Assembly (NCBI RefSeq): GCF_034424805.1 | Contig: NZ_JAXOUF010000015.1 | Span: 1 to 64,000, forward strand | Direction of reading: 5' to 3' | DNA from: Labrys sedimenti | GTDB lineage: Bacteria; Pseudomonadota; Alphaproteobacteria; Rhizobiales; Labraceae | DNA length: 64,000 bases | Part shown: one piece after another, positions 51,952 through 60,718 of the stretch | Position numbering within the stretch: the first letter of the stretch is position 1 | Layout of the letters: each line of letters opens with the position of its first letter | Made by a program: the position numbers and the translations under genes | Notes under the pieces: model-generated | Seen by the model: only the letters and a program-made list of their open reading frames with translations | Databases searched by the model: none | What the model was told of the DNA's origin: nothing

Positions 51952-52994
51952 TGTCGGCAAAAGCCAAGCTATTCCTCCAATTCATCGCCCTGGCCGCCGC
52001 GATTGCAGCAACGGCAATGGCGCCGCAAGTCTTCGAAGTCTTCGATCTCATGCAGCTGACGCTGTTCGCGGCGATGGGTGTCCTGGCACTCAGCCTCGGC
52101 TTCATCTGGGGCTTCGGCGGTATCCTGTCCTTCGGGCAGACCGCATTCTTCGGCCTCGGTGGTTATGCCTATGCGGTCGCCGCGATCAACTATGGCGATT
52201 CCACCGGTGCCATCCTGCTGGCCATGATCGTGCCGGCGATCTTTGCCACGGTCCTGGGCTATTTCGTTTTCTATGGACGCATCAGCGACGTCTATCTGGG
52301 CGTGATTACGCTGACCGTCACGCTGATACTGTTCAACGTCGTCAATTCGACGGCCGGTGACGAATACCGCATCGGCACGGCTCCACTCGGCGGCTTCAAC
52401 GGCATGCCGTCGGTACCGACCTTCAACATGCCCTTCGATCCGCAGACGGTGCTCGATCCGGTCCAAGGCTGGTATGCCACGGGCGGGGCGCTCATCCTGG
52501 TCTATATGTTCCTGCGTCTGCTGCTGTGGAGCCCCTTCGGGCGTGTCGCCGTCGCTGTCCGGGAAAACGAGGTTCGCGCCTCGCTGCTGGGCTACGATCC
52601 GCGCCTGATCAAGCTCGCCGTCTTTGTCGTCGGCAGCGCCATTGCCGGCCTTGCCGGCGCTCTTTACGTCAATTGGGGCGCGTTCGTCAGCCCGACGATC
52701 TTCGCCCTGTCCCTTTCGGCCGAGATCATCATCTGGGTTACGGTCGGTGGCCTTGGCACGCTGATCGGGCCGGTGGTCGGCTGCTTCCTGATTCAGTATC
52801 TCGTGGCGCAGATCGGATCGCAGCAGACCTTCAACGCCAACCTCATTCTCGGCGTGATCCTGATCGTCTTCGTGCTGCTGCTGCCCAAGGGGCTGATCCC
52901 GGCGGTGCGCGATCTCCTCCTCCAGGCGCTGCGCGCCTTGCCGCGCCGTACGGCGTCTATCAGCGACGCCGATCAACCCGTGGAGGCCGAGTGA
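51951..52994 (+). CDS. Branched-chain/urea-type ABC permease, UrtC/LivM type (set 2)
   Basis: A 347-residue membrane protein with LALSLGFIWGFGGILSFGQTAFFGLGGYAYA and VAVRENEVRASLLGYDPRLIKLAVFVVGS. ATG 51951 overlaps the preceding stop; GTG 51948 is one codon earlier. It ends at the start of the next ATPase gene (TGATG). Second channel subunit of the set 2 importer. Confidence 0.9.
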   Translation: MSAKAKLFLQFIALAAAIAATAMAPQVFEVFDLMQLTLFAAMGVLALSLGFIWGFGGILSFGQTAFFGLGGYAYAVAAINYGDSTGAILLAMIVPAIFATVLGYFVFYGRISDVYLGVITLTVTLILFNVVNSTAGDEYRIGTAPLGGFNGMPSVPTFNMPFDPQTVLDPVQGWYATGGALILVYMFLRLLLWSPFGRVAVAVRENEVRASLLGYDPRLIKLAVFVVGSAIAGLAGALYVNWGAFVSPTIFALSLSAEIIIWVTVGGLGTLIGPVVGCFLIQYLVAQIGSQQTFNANLILGVILIVFVLLLPKGLIPAVRDLLLQALRALPRRTASISDADQPVEAE

Positions 52995-53722
52995 TGGCAG
53001 ATCTCGTTCCGCTACTGCGCACGCAAGGCCTGACCATGCGCTTCGGCGGCGTGGTGGCCGTCAATGCGGTCGACTTCACCCTCGGGGAGGTGGAGTTGCG
53101 CTGCCTGATCGGGCCCAACGGCGCCGGCAAGAGCACATTCTTCAAGATGCTGACCGGCCAGCTGACGCCCACGTCCGGCAGCATAGCGTTCCGCGGCAGT
53201 CCGATTGCCGGCGCGCCCTCGCATGAAATCGCGCGCCTCGGCGTCGGTATCAAGACACAGGTCCCGAACGTGTTCAACGGACTGTCCGTGCGCGAGAACA
53301 TCTGGCTGGCGGCACGCCGGCGCAACCCGCCAATGCGCACCAAGGCGCTGGTGGAAGAAGTATTGGACAAGATAAATCTTGCCAGGCGCGCCGATGACCT
53401 TGTGGGCCAGCTCTCGCATGGCCAGCGGCAATGGGTTGAGATCGGCACGGTGCTGGCGGGTGAACCCGAGCTGATCCTGCTCGACGAGCCGGCAGCCGGC
53501 ATGACGGACGAGGAAACGGTCCGTACCGCCGAGATCATACGCGAAATCAACCTCACGCGCGCGCTCATCGTGGTGGAGCACGACATGCAGTTCATCAAGA
53601 TGATCGCCAAGACCGTCACGGTCTTTCACCAAGGCCAGATCCTGATGGAGGACACGATCGATGTCGTCATGCGCGACCCGCGTGTACGCGACGTCTATCT
53701 CGGCAAGAAGGTGGCCGCCTGA
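52994..53722 (+). CDS. ABC transporter ATP-binding protein, UrtD/LivG type (set 2)
   Basis: A 242-residue ATPase starting MADLVPLLRTQGLTMRFGGV. Walker A GPNGAGKST, signature LSHGQRQWVEIG, Walker B LILLDEPAAGM, H-loop VEHDMQF, and IKTQVPNVFNGLSV, as in UrtD. The TGATG junction with the permease and the shared base at 53722 with the next gene indicate tight coupling. The frame is open further upstream inside the permease gene but that part is not coding. Confidence 0.9.
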   Translation: MADLVPLLRTQGLTMRFGGVVAVNAVDFTLGEVELRCLIGPNGAGKSTFFKMLTGQLTPTSGSIAFRGSPIAGAPSHEIARLGVGIKTQVPNVFNGLSVRENIWLAARRRNPPMRTKALVEEVLDKINLARRADDLVGQLSHGQRQWVEIGTVLAGEPELILLDEPAAGMTDEETVRTAEIIREINLTRALIVVEHDMQFIKMIAKTVTVFHQGQILMEDTIDVVMRDPRVRDVYLGKKVAA

Positions 53723-54429
53723 TGCTCGTCGTCAAGAACCTGCACGCTGCTTATGGCCGCATTCCCATCCTGACAGGCGTCAGCTTCGCGCTCCAGCCCG
53801 GTGAATATCTCGGCATTCTCGGTCACAACGGCATGGGCAAGACGACCTTGATGCGCGCTCTCATGGGCTCTCTGCCGACCACCGCCGGCTCCGTCGCCTT
53901 CGACAACCGCGATGTAACGCGACTGGCGGCCCATGCCCGCTCGCGGCTCGGCATCGGCCTGGTACCGCAGGGGCGCGAGATCTTCCCCAGCCTCACGGTC
54001 ATGGAAAACCTGCGAATGGGCCTGGCCAGCGCCAAGCGGGAAGATCCTGCGATCATCGACGACGTCCTGAGTGAATTTCCAAGGCTGGTACGTCTGCTCG
54101 ACCGGCGCGGTGGTGCGCTGTCCGGGGGCGAGCAGCAATTGCTCGCCCTTGCCCGCTGCCTGTGCACGCGCCCGCGCCTTGTTCTGCTCGATGAACCGAC
54201 CGAAGGCATTCAGCCCTCGATCATCGAGGAGATCATCGAGACGCTGCTCCGTCTCAAGCACAAGCACAGCATCGCCATGATCCTGGTCGAGCAGAATCTC
54301 GACTTCATCACGTCGCTTTCGCAGCGCGTCCTCACCATCCAGAAAGGGCGGATCACTGGAGAGATCAATCCCGATGATCTCAAGGACAGCGAGGCCGTCG
54401 CCACTTACGTCGGTATGACCATGAGCTAG
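53722..54429 (+). CDS. ABC transporter ATP-binding protein, UrtE/LivF type (set 2)
   Basis: A 235-residue ATPase starting MLVVKNLHAAYGRIPILTG. Walker A GHNGMGKTT, signature LSGGEQQLLALAR, Walker B LVLLDEPTEGI followed by QPSIIEEI, as in UrtE. It completes the second five-gene importer. The amidase gene starts 91 bp downstream on the same strand. Confidence 0.9.
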   Translation: MLVVKNLHAAYGRIPILTGVSFALQPGEYLGILGHNGMGKTTLMRALMGSLPTTAGSVAFDNRDVTRLAAHARSRLGIGLVPQGREIFPSLTVMENLRMGLASAKREDPAIIDDVLSEFPRLVRLLDRRGGALSGGEQQLLALARCLCTRPRLVLLDEPTEGIQPSIIEEIIETLLRLKHKHSIAMILVEQNLDFITSLSQRVLTIQKGRITGEINPDDLKDSEAVATYVGMTMS

Positions 54430-54520
54430 CGACCGCGGTCTTGCGAGGCCATCGTCTGCGGCCTCTCCCCAATACGCTCCAAACTTCTTGATTTCCCTTG
54501 CTTGCGAGAAAGGAAAGACG

Positions 54521-56035
54521 ATGGCTATTACCCGACCGACCGCCCTGCAGATTGTCGAGGTTGCTGCCGAGCTCGGCATGACCCTGTCGGCGGAGCAGGC
54601 GGCTGGCTATCTGGCGCTGATGCAGCCCAATTTCGACGCGTACGATATCGTCGACGCCATGCCCGACAACGTACCCGCTGTGAAATATCCGCGTACGCCC
54701 GGTTATCGCCCCGGCCCGGACGAAAACACCTATGGCGCCTGGTACTACAAGAGCGTGGTCAAGGGGGCCGCGCGCGGCAAGCTTGCCGGCAAGACCGTCG
54801 TGCTGAAGGACAATGTCAGCCTGGCCGGCGTGCCGATGATGAACGGCGCGTCCACGCTCGAAGGCTTCGTGCCGAGTGTCGATGCGACCATCGTGACCCG
54901 CATGCTCGATGCCGGCGCCACCATTCTCGGCAAGGCCACCTGCGAACATTTCTGCCTGTCCGGCGGCAGCCACACCTCGGATCCCGCCCCCGTCCACAAC
55001 CCCCACAAGCCCGGCTATTCGGCCGGCGGCTCATCGTCGGGCAGTGCCGCGCTGGTTGCCGCCGGCGAAGTCGACATGGCGATCGGTGGGGATCAGGGTG
55101 GATCGATCCGTATCCCCGCATCCTATTGCGGCATCTATGGCATGAAGCCGACACACGGGCTGGTGCCCTACACCGGTGTCATGCCGATCGAGACCACAAT
55201 CGATCACACCGGGCCAATGACGGCGAACGTCAAGGACAACGCCTTGCTGCTTGAAGTTCTGGCCGGGGCGGACGGGCTCGATCCGCGCCAATACGCACCC
55301 AAAAAGGCGCCCTATACCCGGGCTCTCGACAGGGGCGTAAAGGGCCTGAAGATCGCAGTCCTGAAGGAGGGCTTCTCCACCGCCGGCATGCAGGCCGATG
55401 TCGTTGACAAGGTCAAGTCGGGGGCGGAGCGGTTCCGCGGCCTCGGCGCAACGGTGGAAGAAATCTCCATTCCCGAGCATCCTCTCACGGCGGCGGTGTG
55501 GCAACCGATCGGCTTGGAGGGCCTGACAGCGCAGATGATGTTGGGCAATGGCATGGGCTTCAACTGGAAGGGCCTGTACGATGTCGGCCTGATCGACGCC
55601 CATTCAGCCTGGCGCGAACGCGCAGACGATTTGTCCCCGACCCTCAAACTGTCGATGATCGTCGGCCAGTATTTCCTTACGCATTATCGCGGCCGCTACT
55701 ATGGCAAGGCCCAGAATATCGCCCGCCGCATGAAAGCGGCCTATGACGCCGCCTTTGCCTCCTACGACTTGCTGCTGATGCCCACGCTGCCGATGAAGGC
55801 TACCCCTCTTCCTGGATCCGATGCTCCGCTGGCCGAGATCGTCGCGCGTGCTTTCGAAATGATCGGGACGACCTCCCAGTTTGACGTGACCGGCCACCCG
55901 GCAATGTCGATTCCGTGCGGCTTGAGCGAAGGGCTGCCGGTCGGCCTGATGCTGGTTGCCAGGGACTATGGCGAGAGCACCATCTATCAGGCGGCGAGTG
56001 CCTTCGAATCGCTTGGCGACTGGAAGACGATGTGA
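54521..56035 (+). CDS. Amidase-signature family amidase
   Basis: 504 residues from ATG at 54521 (GAAAGGAAAG upstream). It has the Ser-cisSer-Lys triad of the amidase signature family: lysine in KTVVLKDNVSLAG, cis-serine in AGGSSSGSAALVAAGEVDMA and the nucleophile serine in IGGDQGGSIRIPASYCG. The N-terminal about 70 residues form a helical extension with YRPGPDENTYGAWYYK, seen in a subgroup of aliphatic/aryl amidases. It probably hydrolyses the amide imported by set 2 to acid and ammonia, next to the urease genes. Confidence 0.9.
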   Translation: MAITRPTALQIVEVAAELGMTLSAEQAAGYLALMQPNFDAYDIVDAMPDNVPAVKYPRTPGYRPGPDENTYGAWYYKSVVKGAARGKLAGKTVVLKDNVSLAGVPMMNGASTLEGFVPSVDATIVTRMLDAGATILGKATCEHFCLSGGSHTSDPAPVHNPHKPGYSAGGSSSGSAALVAAGEVDMAIGGDQGGSIRIPASYCGIYGMKPTHGLVPYTGVMPIETTIDHTGPMTANVKDNALLLEVLAGADGLDPRQYAPKKAPYTRALDRGVKGLKIAVLKEGFSTAGMQADVVDKVKSGAERFRGLGATVEEISIPEHPLTAAVWQPIGLEGLTAQMMLGNGMGFNWKGLYDVGLIDAHSAWRERADDLSPTLKLSMIVGQYFLTHYRGRYYGKAQNIARRMKAAYDAAFASYDLLLMPTLPMKATPLPGSDAPLAEIVARAFEMIGTTSQFDVTGHPAMSIPCGLSEGLPVGLMLVARDYGESTIYQAASAFESLGDWKTM

Positions 56036-56044
56036 GGTGCTGCC

Positions 56045-56386
56045 ATGGTAACGATCACGGCGATCATTCGGGTCCGCAAGGGCTCGGAGGCGGCGATGCG
56101 GCAGGCGCTTCTGGAGGTTGCTGCGCATGTGGAGGCGCACGAGCCGCGAACCGTCGGCTTTTTCGTCTCGCAAGATAGCGGCGATTCCACCCTGTTCACG
56201 ACCTATGAACGTTTCGTCGATCGGGCCGCGATGGACACCCACAATGGCTCCTCGGCCGTTGCCCGCTTCTTCGCCATTGCCAATCCCCTCCTGGAGGGAA
56301 AGGTCGTGCTCGTCACCGCAGACGAAATCTCGGCGAAGGCCGACGGTGATGCGAGCAGCGTCAATGGTGGTCGGGGCTTGCTCTAA
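56045..56386 (+). CDS. ABM-domain (antibiotic biosynthesis monooxygenase-like) protein
   Basis: 113 residues with the ferredoxin-like dimeric alpha+beta barrel pattern of the ABM/YgiN family: ITAIIRVRKGSEAAMRQALLEVA, EPRTVGFFVSQDSGDSTLFTTYERFVDRAAMDTH, then ARFFAIANPLLEG. Members include quinol monooxygenases and many proteins of unknown role. It is located 9 nt after the amidase and before ureE, inside the nitrogen operon, where such a gene is unexpected. No specific function is claimed. Confidence 0.75.
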   Translation: MVTITAIIRVRKGSEAAMRQALLEVAAHVEAHEPRTVGFFVSQDSGDSTLFTTYERFVDRAAMDTHNGSSAVARFFAIANPLLEGKVVLVTADEISAKADGDASSVNGGRGLL

Positions 56387-56436
56387 GGCAGGTCCCCGAC
56401 TTCAAGGACGCCCATTCCCGGCAGAGGAGATCGGCA

Positions 56437-56898
56437 TTGAGCCAGGACAGGATCGGTCGCGTCGTCATTAGCGCCATCTTGGGCGATCGCGCCGAAGCCG
56501 CCATGGCAGCGCAGCTTCATGACATCAGTCATAACGGAGGTCTGGAAACCTTGGTGCTCGCCCCTGTCGACCTGCCGCGCCGCCGCTTCCATGCGGCGAC
56601 GCAGTCCGGGACGCAGTGCTTCATTCAACTTCCGCGGGACAGCACGCTGTTCGATGGCGCGGTGATCTACCTGGAGAACAGGCGCGCAATCGTCGTGCAT
56701 GTCGGCGAGCAGCGATGGCTGAGACTGCGCCCTGCCGCAGGTGCCGATCTGGAACTTGGCTATCTCGCCGGCAATCTGCATTGGCGCGTCCGGTTCGAAG
56801 GCGGGACCCTTTTGGTGGCTCTCGATGGCCCGATCGAGTCCTACCAGGCGCGGCTGCGGGACTTTTTGGATCGAGGCAAGGTGGCGATCCTTGAGTGA
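56437..56898 (+). CDS. ureE: Urease accessory protein UreE (nickel metallochaperone)
   Basis: 153 residues starting at TTG 56437 behind GAGGAGA. The N-terminal domain has LGDRAEAAMAAQLHDISHNGG and DLPRRRFHAATQSGTQCFIQLPRDSTLFDGAVIY (in part). The metal-binding C-terminal domain has the conserved GYLAGNLHWRVRF (GNxH). No histidine-rich tail is present. UreE hands nickel to UreG for assembly of the urease site. ureF overlaps its end by 8 nt. Confidence 0.88.
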   Translation: MSQDRIGRVVISAILGDRAEAAMAAQLHDISHNGGLETLVLAPVDLPRRRFHAATQSGTQCFIQLPRDSTLFDGAVIYLENRRAIVVHVGEQRWLRLRPAAGADLELGYLAGNLHWRVRFEGGTLLVALDGPIESYQARLRDFLDRGKVAILE

Positions 56899-57568
56899 AA
56901 TCGAAAGACTTCTGACGGCTCTCCAGTTCGGGGACGGGCAATTTCCCGCGGGCGCCTTTGCCTTTTCCTGGGGTCTCGAGTCCCTGATCGCCGACGGAGC
57001 GGTCGCCCGTGCCGATTTTCCTGCCTTTCTGCTGGCTCAGCTGACGTACCGATGGGCCTCGTTCGATCGTATCGTTGTCATCCATGCCCATGAGGCCGCC
57101 TGGGACATCGACCGATTGTGCGAGCTCGATGACTTCGTCGACGCGGCGACCACGGTGGACGCCGCCCGCCTCGGTTCGAAGCGCGCAGGCAGCGCCCTTC
57201 TGAGTACCCACCACCGGTTGGGCATCCCCAGTGCAGCTGCCTTCAGACAGGCGGTCACGACAGGCCGCGCTGCGGGTCATCTGGCGGTGGTTCAAGGTTG
57301 CGTGCTGGCTGGCCTCGGATTGGACTGCATGACGGCATTGACGGTCAGCGCCTACTCGACCGCGTCGGCCCTTTCCACCGCGGCCATCCGGCTCGGATTG
57401 ATCGGCCATCTAGATGCTCAGCGAGCCCTGCTCGCGGCCCGCCCATATCTATCGGACGCCATTAACCGGGAAGACGCGGATCTCGACCGCGCCTCGAGCT
57501 TCGTACCAACCGCCGACATCGCCATGATGAGGCATGCCCTCCAGACCCAGCGGCTTTTTTCCAACTGA
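56891..57568 (+). CDS. ureF: Urease accessory protein UreF
   Basis: 225 residues from TTG 56891 (AAGGTGG upstream), overlapping ureE. It contains LLTALQFGDGQFPAGAFAFSWGLESLIADGAV, the family hallmark (Q-SDS-PxGxF-S-GLE), a central HAHEA-type helix and a C-terminal ADIAMMRHALQTQRLFSN, the MRHExQ-like tail. The all-helical protein gates GTP-dependent nickel insertion with UreD and UreG. The frame is open upstream, but that stretch overlaps ureE and is not coding. Confidence 0.88.
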   Translation: MSEIERLLTALQFGDGQFPAGAFAFSWGLESLIADGAVARADFPAFLLAQLTYRWASFDRIVVIHAHEAAWDIDRLCELDDFVDAATTVDAARLGSKRAGSALLSTHHRLGIPSAAAFRQAVTTGRAAGHLAVVQGCVLAGLGLDCMTALTVSAYSTASALSTAAIRLGLIGHLDAQRALLAARPYLSDAINREDADLDRASSFVPTADIAMMRHALQTQRLFSN

Positions 57569-57580
57569 CAAGGCAGCGCC

Positions 57581-58276
57581 ATGAATCTGTCCCCGACCGA
57601 GATCGAGCGCCTGACCATTTTCACGGCGGCCGAATATGCCCGTAGGCTGCGCACCGCGGGGATAGCTTTATCGCATCCGGAGGCCGTGGCCCTGATCGCG
57701 GACGAGATGCTGTTTTCAGCACGACGAGGCCTGACTTACGAAGTCATCGTCGACATGGCGTCCCGGCTCCTCACCACCGACGACGTCGAACCCGGTGTCG
57801 CCTCCATGGTGGAATTCGTAGCGGTCGAAGCGAGCTTCTCCGAAGGTACCAAGATGGTGATCGTTTTTCGGCCGATCCAGCCGGGACACAAGCCGGTGGC
57901 CGATCCGCTCGAGCCCGGCGAACTCATCGTGCCGGACGGCGATATCGAACTCAATGAAGGCCGGGCCGCCATCACAATCGAGGTTCTCAACACGGGCGAC
58001 CGCGATATCCAGGTCCGCAGCCACAGCCATTTTTTCGAAACCAACAGGGCCTTGGACTTCGACCGAGCGGCGGCCTTCGGTTACCGGCTCGACGTGCGAT
58101 CGGGAGGCGGGGAGCGGTTCGAGCCCGGCCTGCGCAAGACCGTCACGCTCGTCCCCATGGCGGGTGCCCGCATTGTCAGGGGCGAAGCCGGCTTGACCAA
58201 TGGCCCGCTGGACGATCCGGACGTTCGGCAGCGGGCTTTCGCAGCGGCAAGCAGTCTCGGCTATCGCGGCATCTAG
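57581..58276 (+). CDS. Fused urease gamma-beta subunit (UreAB)
   Basis: 231 residues that join both small subunits. Residues 1-100 are gamma (MNLSPTEIERLTIFTAAEYARR, HPEAVALIADEMLFSARRGLTYEVIV in part); about 118-231 are beta (PGELIVPDGDIELNEGRAAITIEVLNTGDRDIQVRSHSHFFETNRALDFDR in part, RYRLD-like AAFGYRLDV). Such fusions are known, for example, from Helicobacter and some alphaproteobacteria; most bacteria have separate ureA and ureB. Together with UreC it builds the enzyme. The linker between the halves is short. Confidence 0.9.
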   Translation: MNLSPTEIERLTIFTAAEYARRLRTAGIALSHPEAVALIADEMLFSARRGLTYEVIVDMASRLLTTDDVEPGVASMVEFVAVEASFSEGTKMVIVFRPIQPGHKPVADPLEPGELIVPDGDIELNEGRAAITIEVLNTGDRDIQVRSHSHFFETNRALDFDRAAAFGYRLDVRSGGGERFEPGLRKTVTLVPMAGARIVRGEAGLTNGPLDDPDVRQRAFAAASSLGYRGI

Positions 58277-58312
58277 AGCAAAACGCGTTCAAACGGACAA
58301 GCCGTTTTGCTC
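58273..58312. repeat. Intergenic hairpin repeat between ureAB and ureC
   Basis: Inverted repeat GAGCAAAACG (58276-58285) and CGTTTTGCTC (58303-58312), starting in CTAGAGCA like the elements at 2101 and 39578. It belongs to the interspersed type seen in Hyphomicrobiales. In an operon it may stabilise or attenuate the mRNA ahead of ureC. Confidence 0.55.
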
Positions 58313-58394
58313 ATCGTTCCTATCGTCTTTGCGACTTTCGCGAATCCGGCAAGGCGCAAGGTGCTTCAGGCTTCAACCCACCAGGCGGACCATC

Positions 58395-60101
58395 ATGGCA
58401 AGAATTTCACGGCGTGACTATGCAGATGCCTACGGCCCCACCACAGGCGATATGGTTCGTCTCGGCGATACCTCCTTGCTGGCCGAGATCGAGCATGACT
58501 ACACCGTCTATGGCGAGGAACTCACCACCGGCGCTGGCAAGGTCATGCGCGACGGCGAGGGCCTGCAGACCACCGGCACCGCTGCCTCCGGTGCACTCGA
58601 TTCCGTCATTCACAATGCAACCATCATCGATGCCGTCCTCGGTATCGTGAAGGCGGATATCGGTATTCGCGACGGTCGTATCGCCGGTGTCGGCAAGGCG
58701 GGCAATCCGGACATCATGGCGGGCGTCGATCCTGCCTTGCGCACTGGCCCCAACACAACGATGTACCATGGCGAGCACGTGATCGTGACCGCCGGCGCCA
58801 TCGAGGCCCATGCGCATTTCCTGTCGCCGCAGCAATGCGAGCATGCGCTGGCCGGCGGGACGACGACCATGATCGGCATGTCGCCGGGGCCGCATTTCGA
58901 CACCAGTTGCGCGGGTCCCAATGTCCTAGGGCAGCTTATCCAGGCGGTCGATCATTCCTGCTTGAATTTCGGTTTCCTGGGACGGGGGGCTTCTGACCCT
59001 GGCGCAGTGGAGGAATCGGTGGCGGGCGGCGCTCTGGGCGTGAAGATCCATGAAGATCTGGGCGCCTCGGCCGCCGTGATCGACGGATCGCTGGTCGCGG
59101 CCGATCGACATGATTTCTCGGTCAACGTCCATACCGACACAATCAACGAATTCGGCTTTTGCGAGGACACCCTGCGCGCAATCGCCGGCCGCACGGTGCA
59201 CATGTTCCATACCGAGGGCGCGGGTGGTGGCCATGCGCCCGATCTGCTCGTGGTCAACGGCCAGCCCAACGTGTTGCCGTCCTCCACCAATCCCACCAAT
59301 CCTTTCACCGCCTATGCCCTCAACGAAGGCGTTCCCATGACCATGCTGGCCCACGCCATGAACTGGCGGCTGGCCGAAGATCTTGCTTTCGCCGAATCCC
59401 GTATCCGGCCGCAAAGCATGGCGGCTGAAGATTTCCTGCACGACATGGGTGCGATCTCGATCTTCGCGACCGACAGCCAAGGAATGGGAAGGCTTGCCGA
59501 GAACGTCGCAAAATGCTGGCAGCTCGCCTGCGTGATGAAGCGGCGGGCCGGGCGCTTGCCGGAGGAGACCACGGCGCGTGCCGACAATGAGCGGATCAAG
59601 CGCTACATCGCCAAGTTGACCATCAATCCGGCGATCGCCGCAGGCATAGACACCCATGTGGGTTCGATCGAACCGGGCAAGATGGCTGATCTCGTCTTCT
59701 GGTCTCGCGCTTCCTTCGGCATCAAGCCACGCTTGGTGATGAAGAGCGGCTTCGTGGCCTGGGCCGCGATGGGGGACGGCAATGCGAGCCAGATCGACAG
59801 CGAGCCGATCATACAGCGCCCCATGTGGGGGAACACCGGCGCGTCGCCTCGACATCTCGGGGTGACCTTCGTATCCCGCCTCGCTTTGGAGGCCGATGTC
59901 CATCGCAAGCTGGAGGTCGCCAAGGCATTCGTGCCGATCCGCTCGGTGCGGGCCCTCACAAAGCGCGACCTCGTGCGCAACGATGCGTTGCCTCGCATCG
60001 AAGTCGATCCAAATACATTCGAGGTCCGGGCGGACGGGAAACGCCTGACCTGCGAGCCGACCCCGATCGTGCCGCTCAACCGGAGATATATGCTGCGATG
60101 A
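58395..60101 (+). CDS. ureC: Urease alpha subunit (UreC), divergent flap
   Basis: 568 residues from ATG 58395. All nickel ligands are present: H139 and H141 (EAHAHFLSPQQ), carbamylated K217 (GVKIHED), H246 (VHTDTINEFGF), H272 (MFHTEGAGGGHAPD) and D360 (FATDSQGMG); also H219 and R336 (FAESRIR). The mobile flap, MVCHHLDP in classical ureases, reads MLAHAMNW (317-324): the flap cysteine is alanine, the catalytic H320 is kept. It hydrolyses urea to ammonia and carbamate in known members; the altered flap could change substrate or inhibitor behaviour. Starts 119 nt after ureAB with a hairpin repeat between. Confidence 0.9.
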   Translation: MARISRRDYADAYGPTTGDMVRLGDTSLLAEIEHDYTVYGEELTTGAGKVMRDGEGLQTTGTAASGALDSVIHNATIIDAVLGIVKADIGIRDGRIAGVGKAGNPDIMAGVDPALRTGPNTTMYHGEHVIVTAGAIEAHAHFLSPQQCEHALAGGTTTMIGMSPGPHFDTSCAGPNVLGQLIQAVDHSCLNFGFLGRGASDPGAVEESVAGGALGVKIHEDLGASAAVIDGSLVAADRHDFSVNVHTDTINEFGFCEDTLRAIAGRTVHMFHTEGAGGGHAPDLLVVNGQPNVLPSSTNPTNPFTAYALNEGVPMTMLAHAMNWRLAEDLAFAESRIRPQSMAAEDFLHDMGAISIFATDSQGMGRLAENVAKCWQLACVMKRRAGRLPEETTARADNERIKRYIAKLTINPAIAAGIDTHVGSIEPGKMADLVFWSRASFGIKPRLVMKSGFVAWAAMGDGNASQIDSEPIIQRPMWGNTGASPRHLGVTFVSRLALEADVHRKLEVAKAFVPIRSVRALTKRDLVRNDALPRIEVDPNTFEVRADGKRLTCEPTPIVPLNRRYMLR

Positions 60102-60718
60102 GTACAAGGGGCGCCGCGAGAGTCGGCATCGGCGGGCCGGTCGGCTCGGGCAAGACGGCGCTGTTGGAGTGCCTGGTTCCGACACTGCTCCGCCGTGGGC
60201 TCGAAGTGGCCGTGATCACGAACGATCTCGTCACCCAGGAGGATGCCGAGCGCTTGCGTCGCACGGGCATTCTGGCACGGGAACGGATCCTGGCCGTGGA
60301 GGCCGGGGCCTGCCCGCACACCGTGATCCGCGAGGATCCGACGCTCAACATGGAAGCCGCCGATAGCCTGGATCGCGCCTTCCCGGGTCTCGATCTCATT
60401 CTGATCGAGAGTGGTGGCGACAACCTTGCCTCAACATTCTCGCTCGATCTCGTCGATTATTGGCTGTTTGTCATCGACGTCGCCGGGGGCGATGACATCC
60501 CGCGCAAACGCGGTCCCGGTGTGGTGCAGTCCGATCTTCTGATCGTCAACAAGGTCGATCTCCATCCCCATGTCGGGGTCGATCTGCCGTGCATGATCGC
60601 AGAAGCGCGCACTGTGCGTGGCGATCGCATGGTCCTGTGCACCAACTGCCGCACCGGGGAAGGCATAGATGCCGTTGCCGATGCGATCGGCAATGCCGTG
60701 CTGAGCCGCGAGCCTTGA
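60098..60718 (+). CDS. ureG: Urease accessory GTPase UreG
   Basis: 206 residues, start overlapping ureC by 4 nt (ATGA). P-loop GGPVGSGKTALLE, metal-binding CPH in EAGACPHTVIREDPTLN, ESGGDNLASTFSLDLVDYWLFVIDVAGGDDIPRK (in part), and NKVDL for guanine recognition. It is a SIMIBI-class GTPase that brings nickel to apo-urease with UreE, UreF and UreD. Length and motifs are normal. Confidence 0.93.
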   Translation: MSTRGAARVGIGGPVGSGKTALLECLVPTLLRRGLEVAVITNDLVTQEDAERLRRTGILARERILAVEAGACPHTVIREDPTLNMEAADSLDRAFPGLDLILIESGGDNLASTFSLDLVDYWLFVIDVAGGDDIPRKRGPGVVQSDLLIVNKVDLHPHVGVDLPCMIAEARTVRGDRMVLCTNCRTGEGIDAVADAIGNAVLSREP

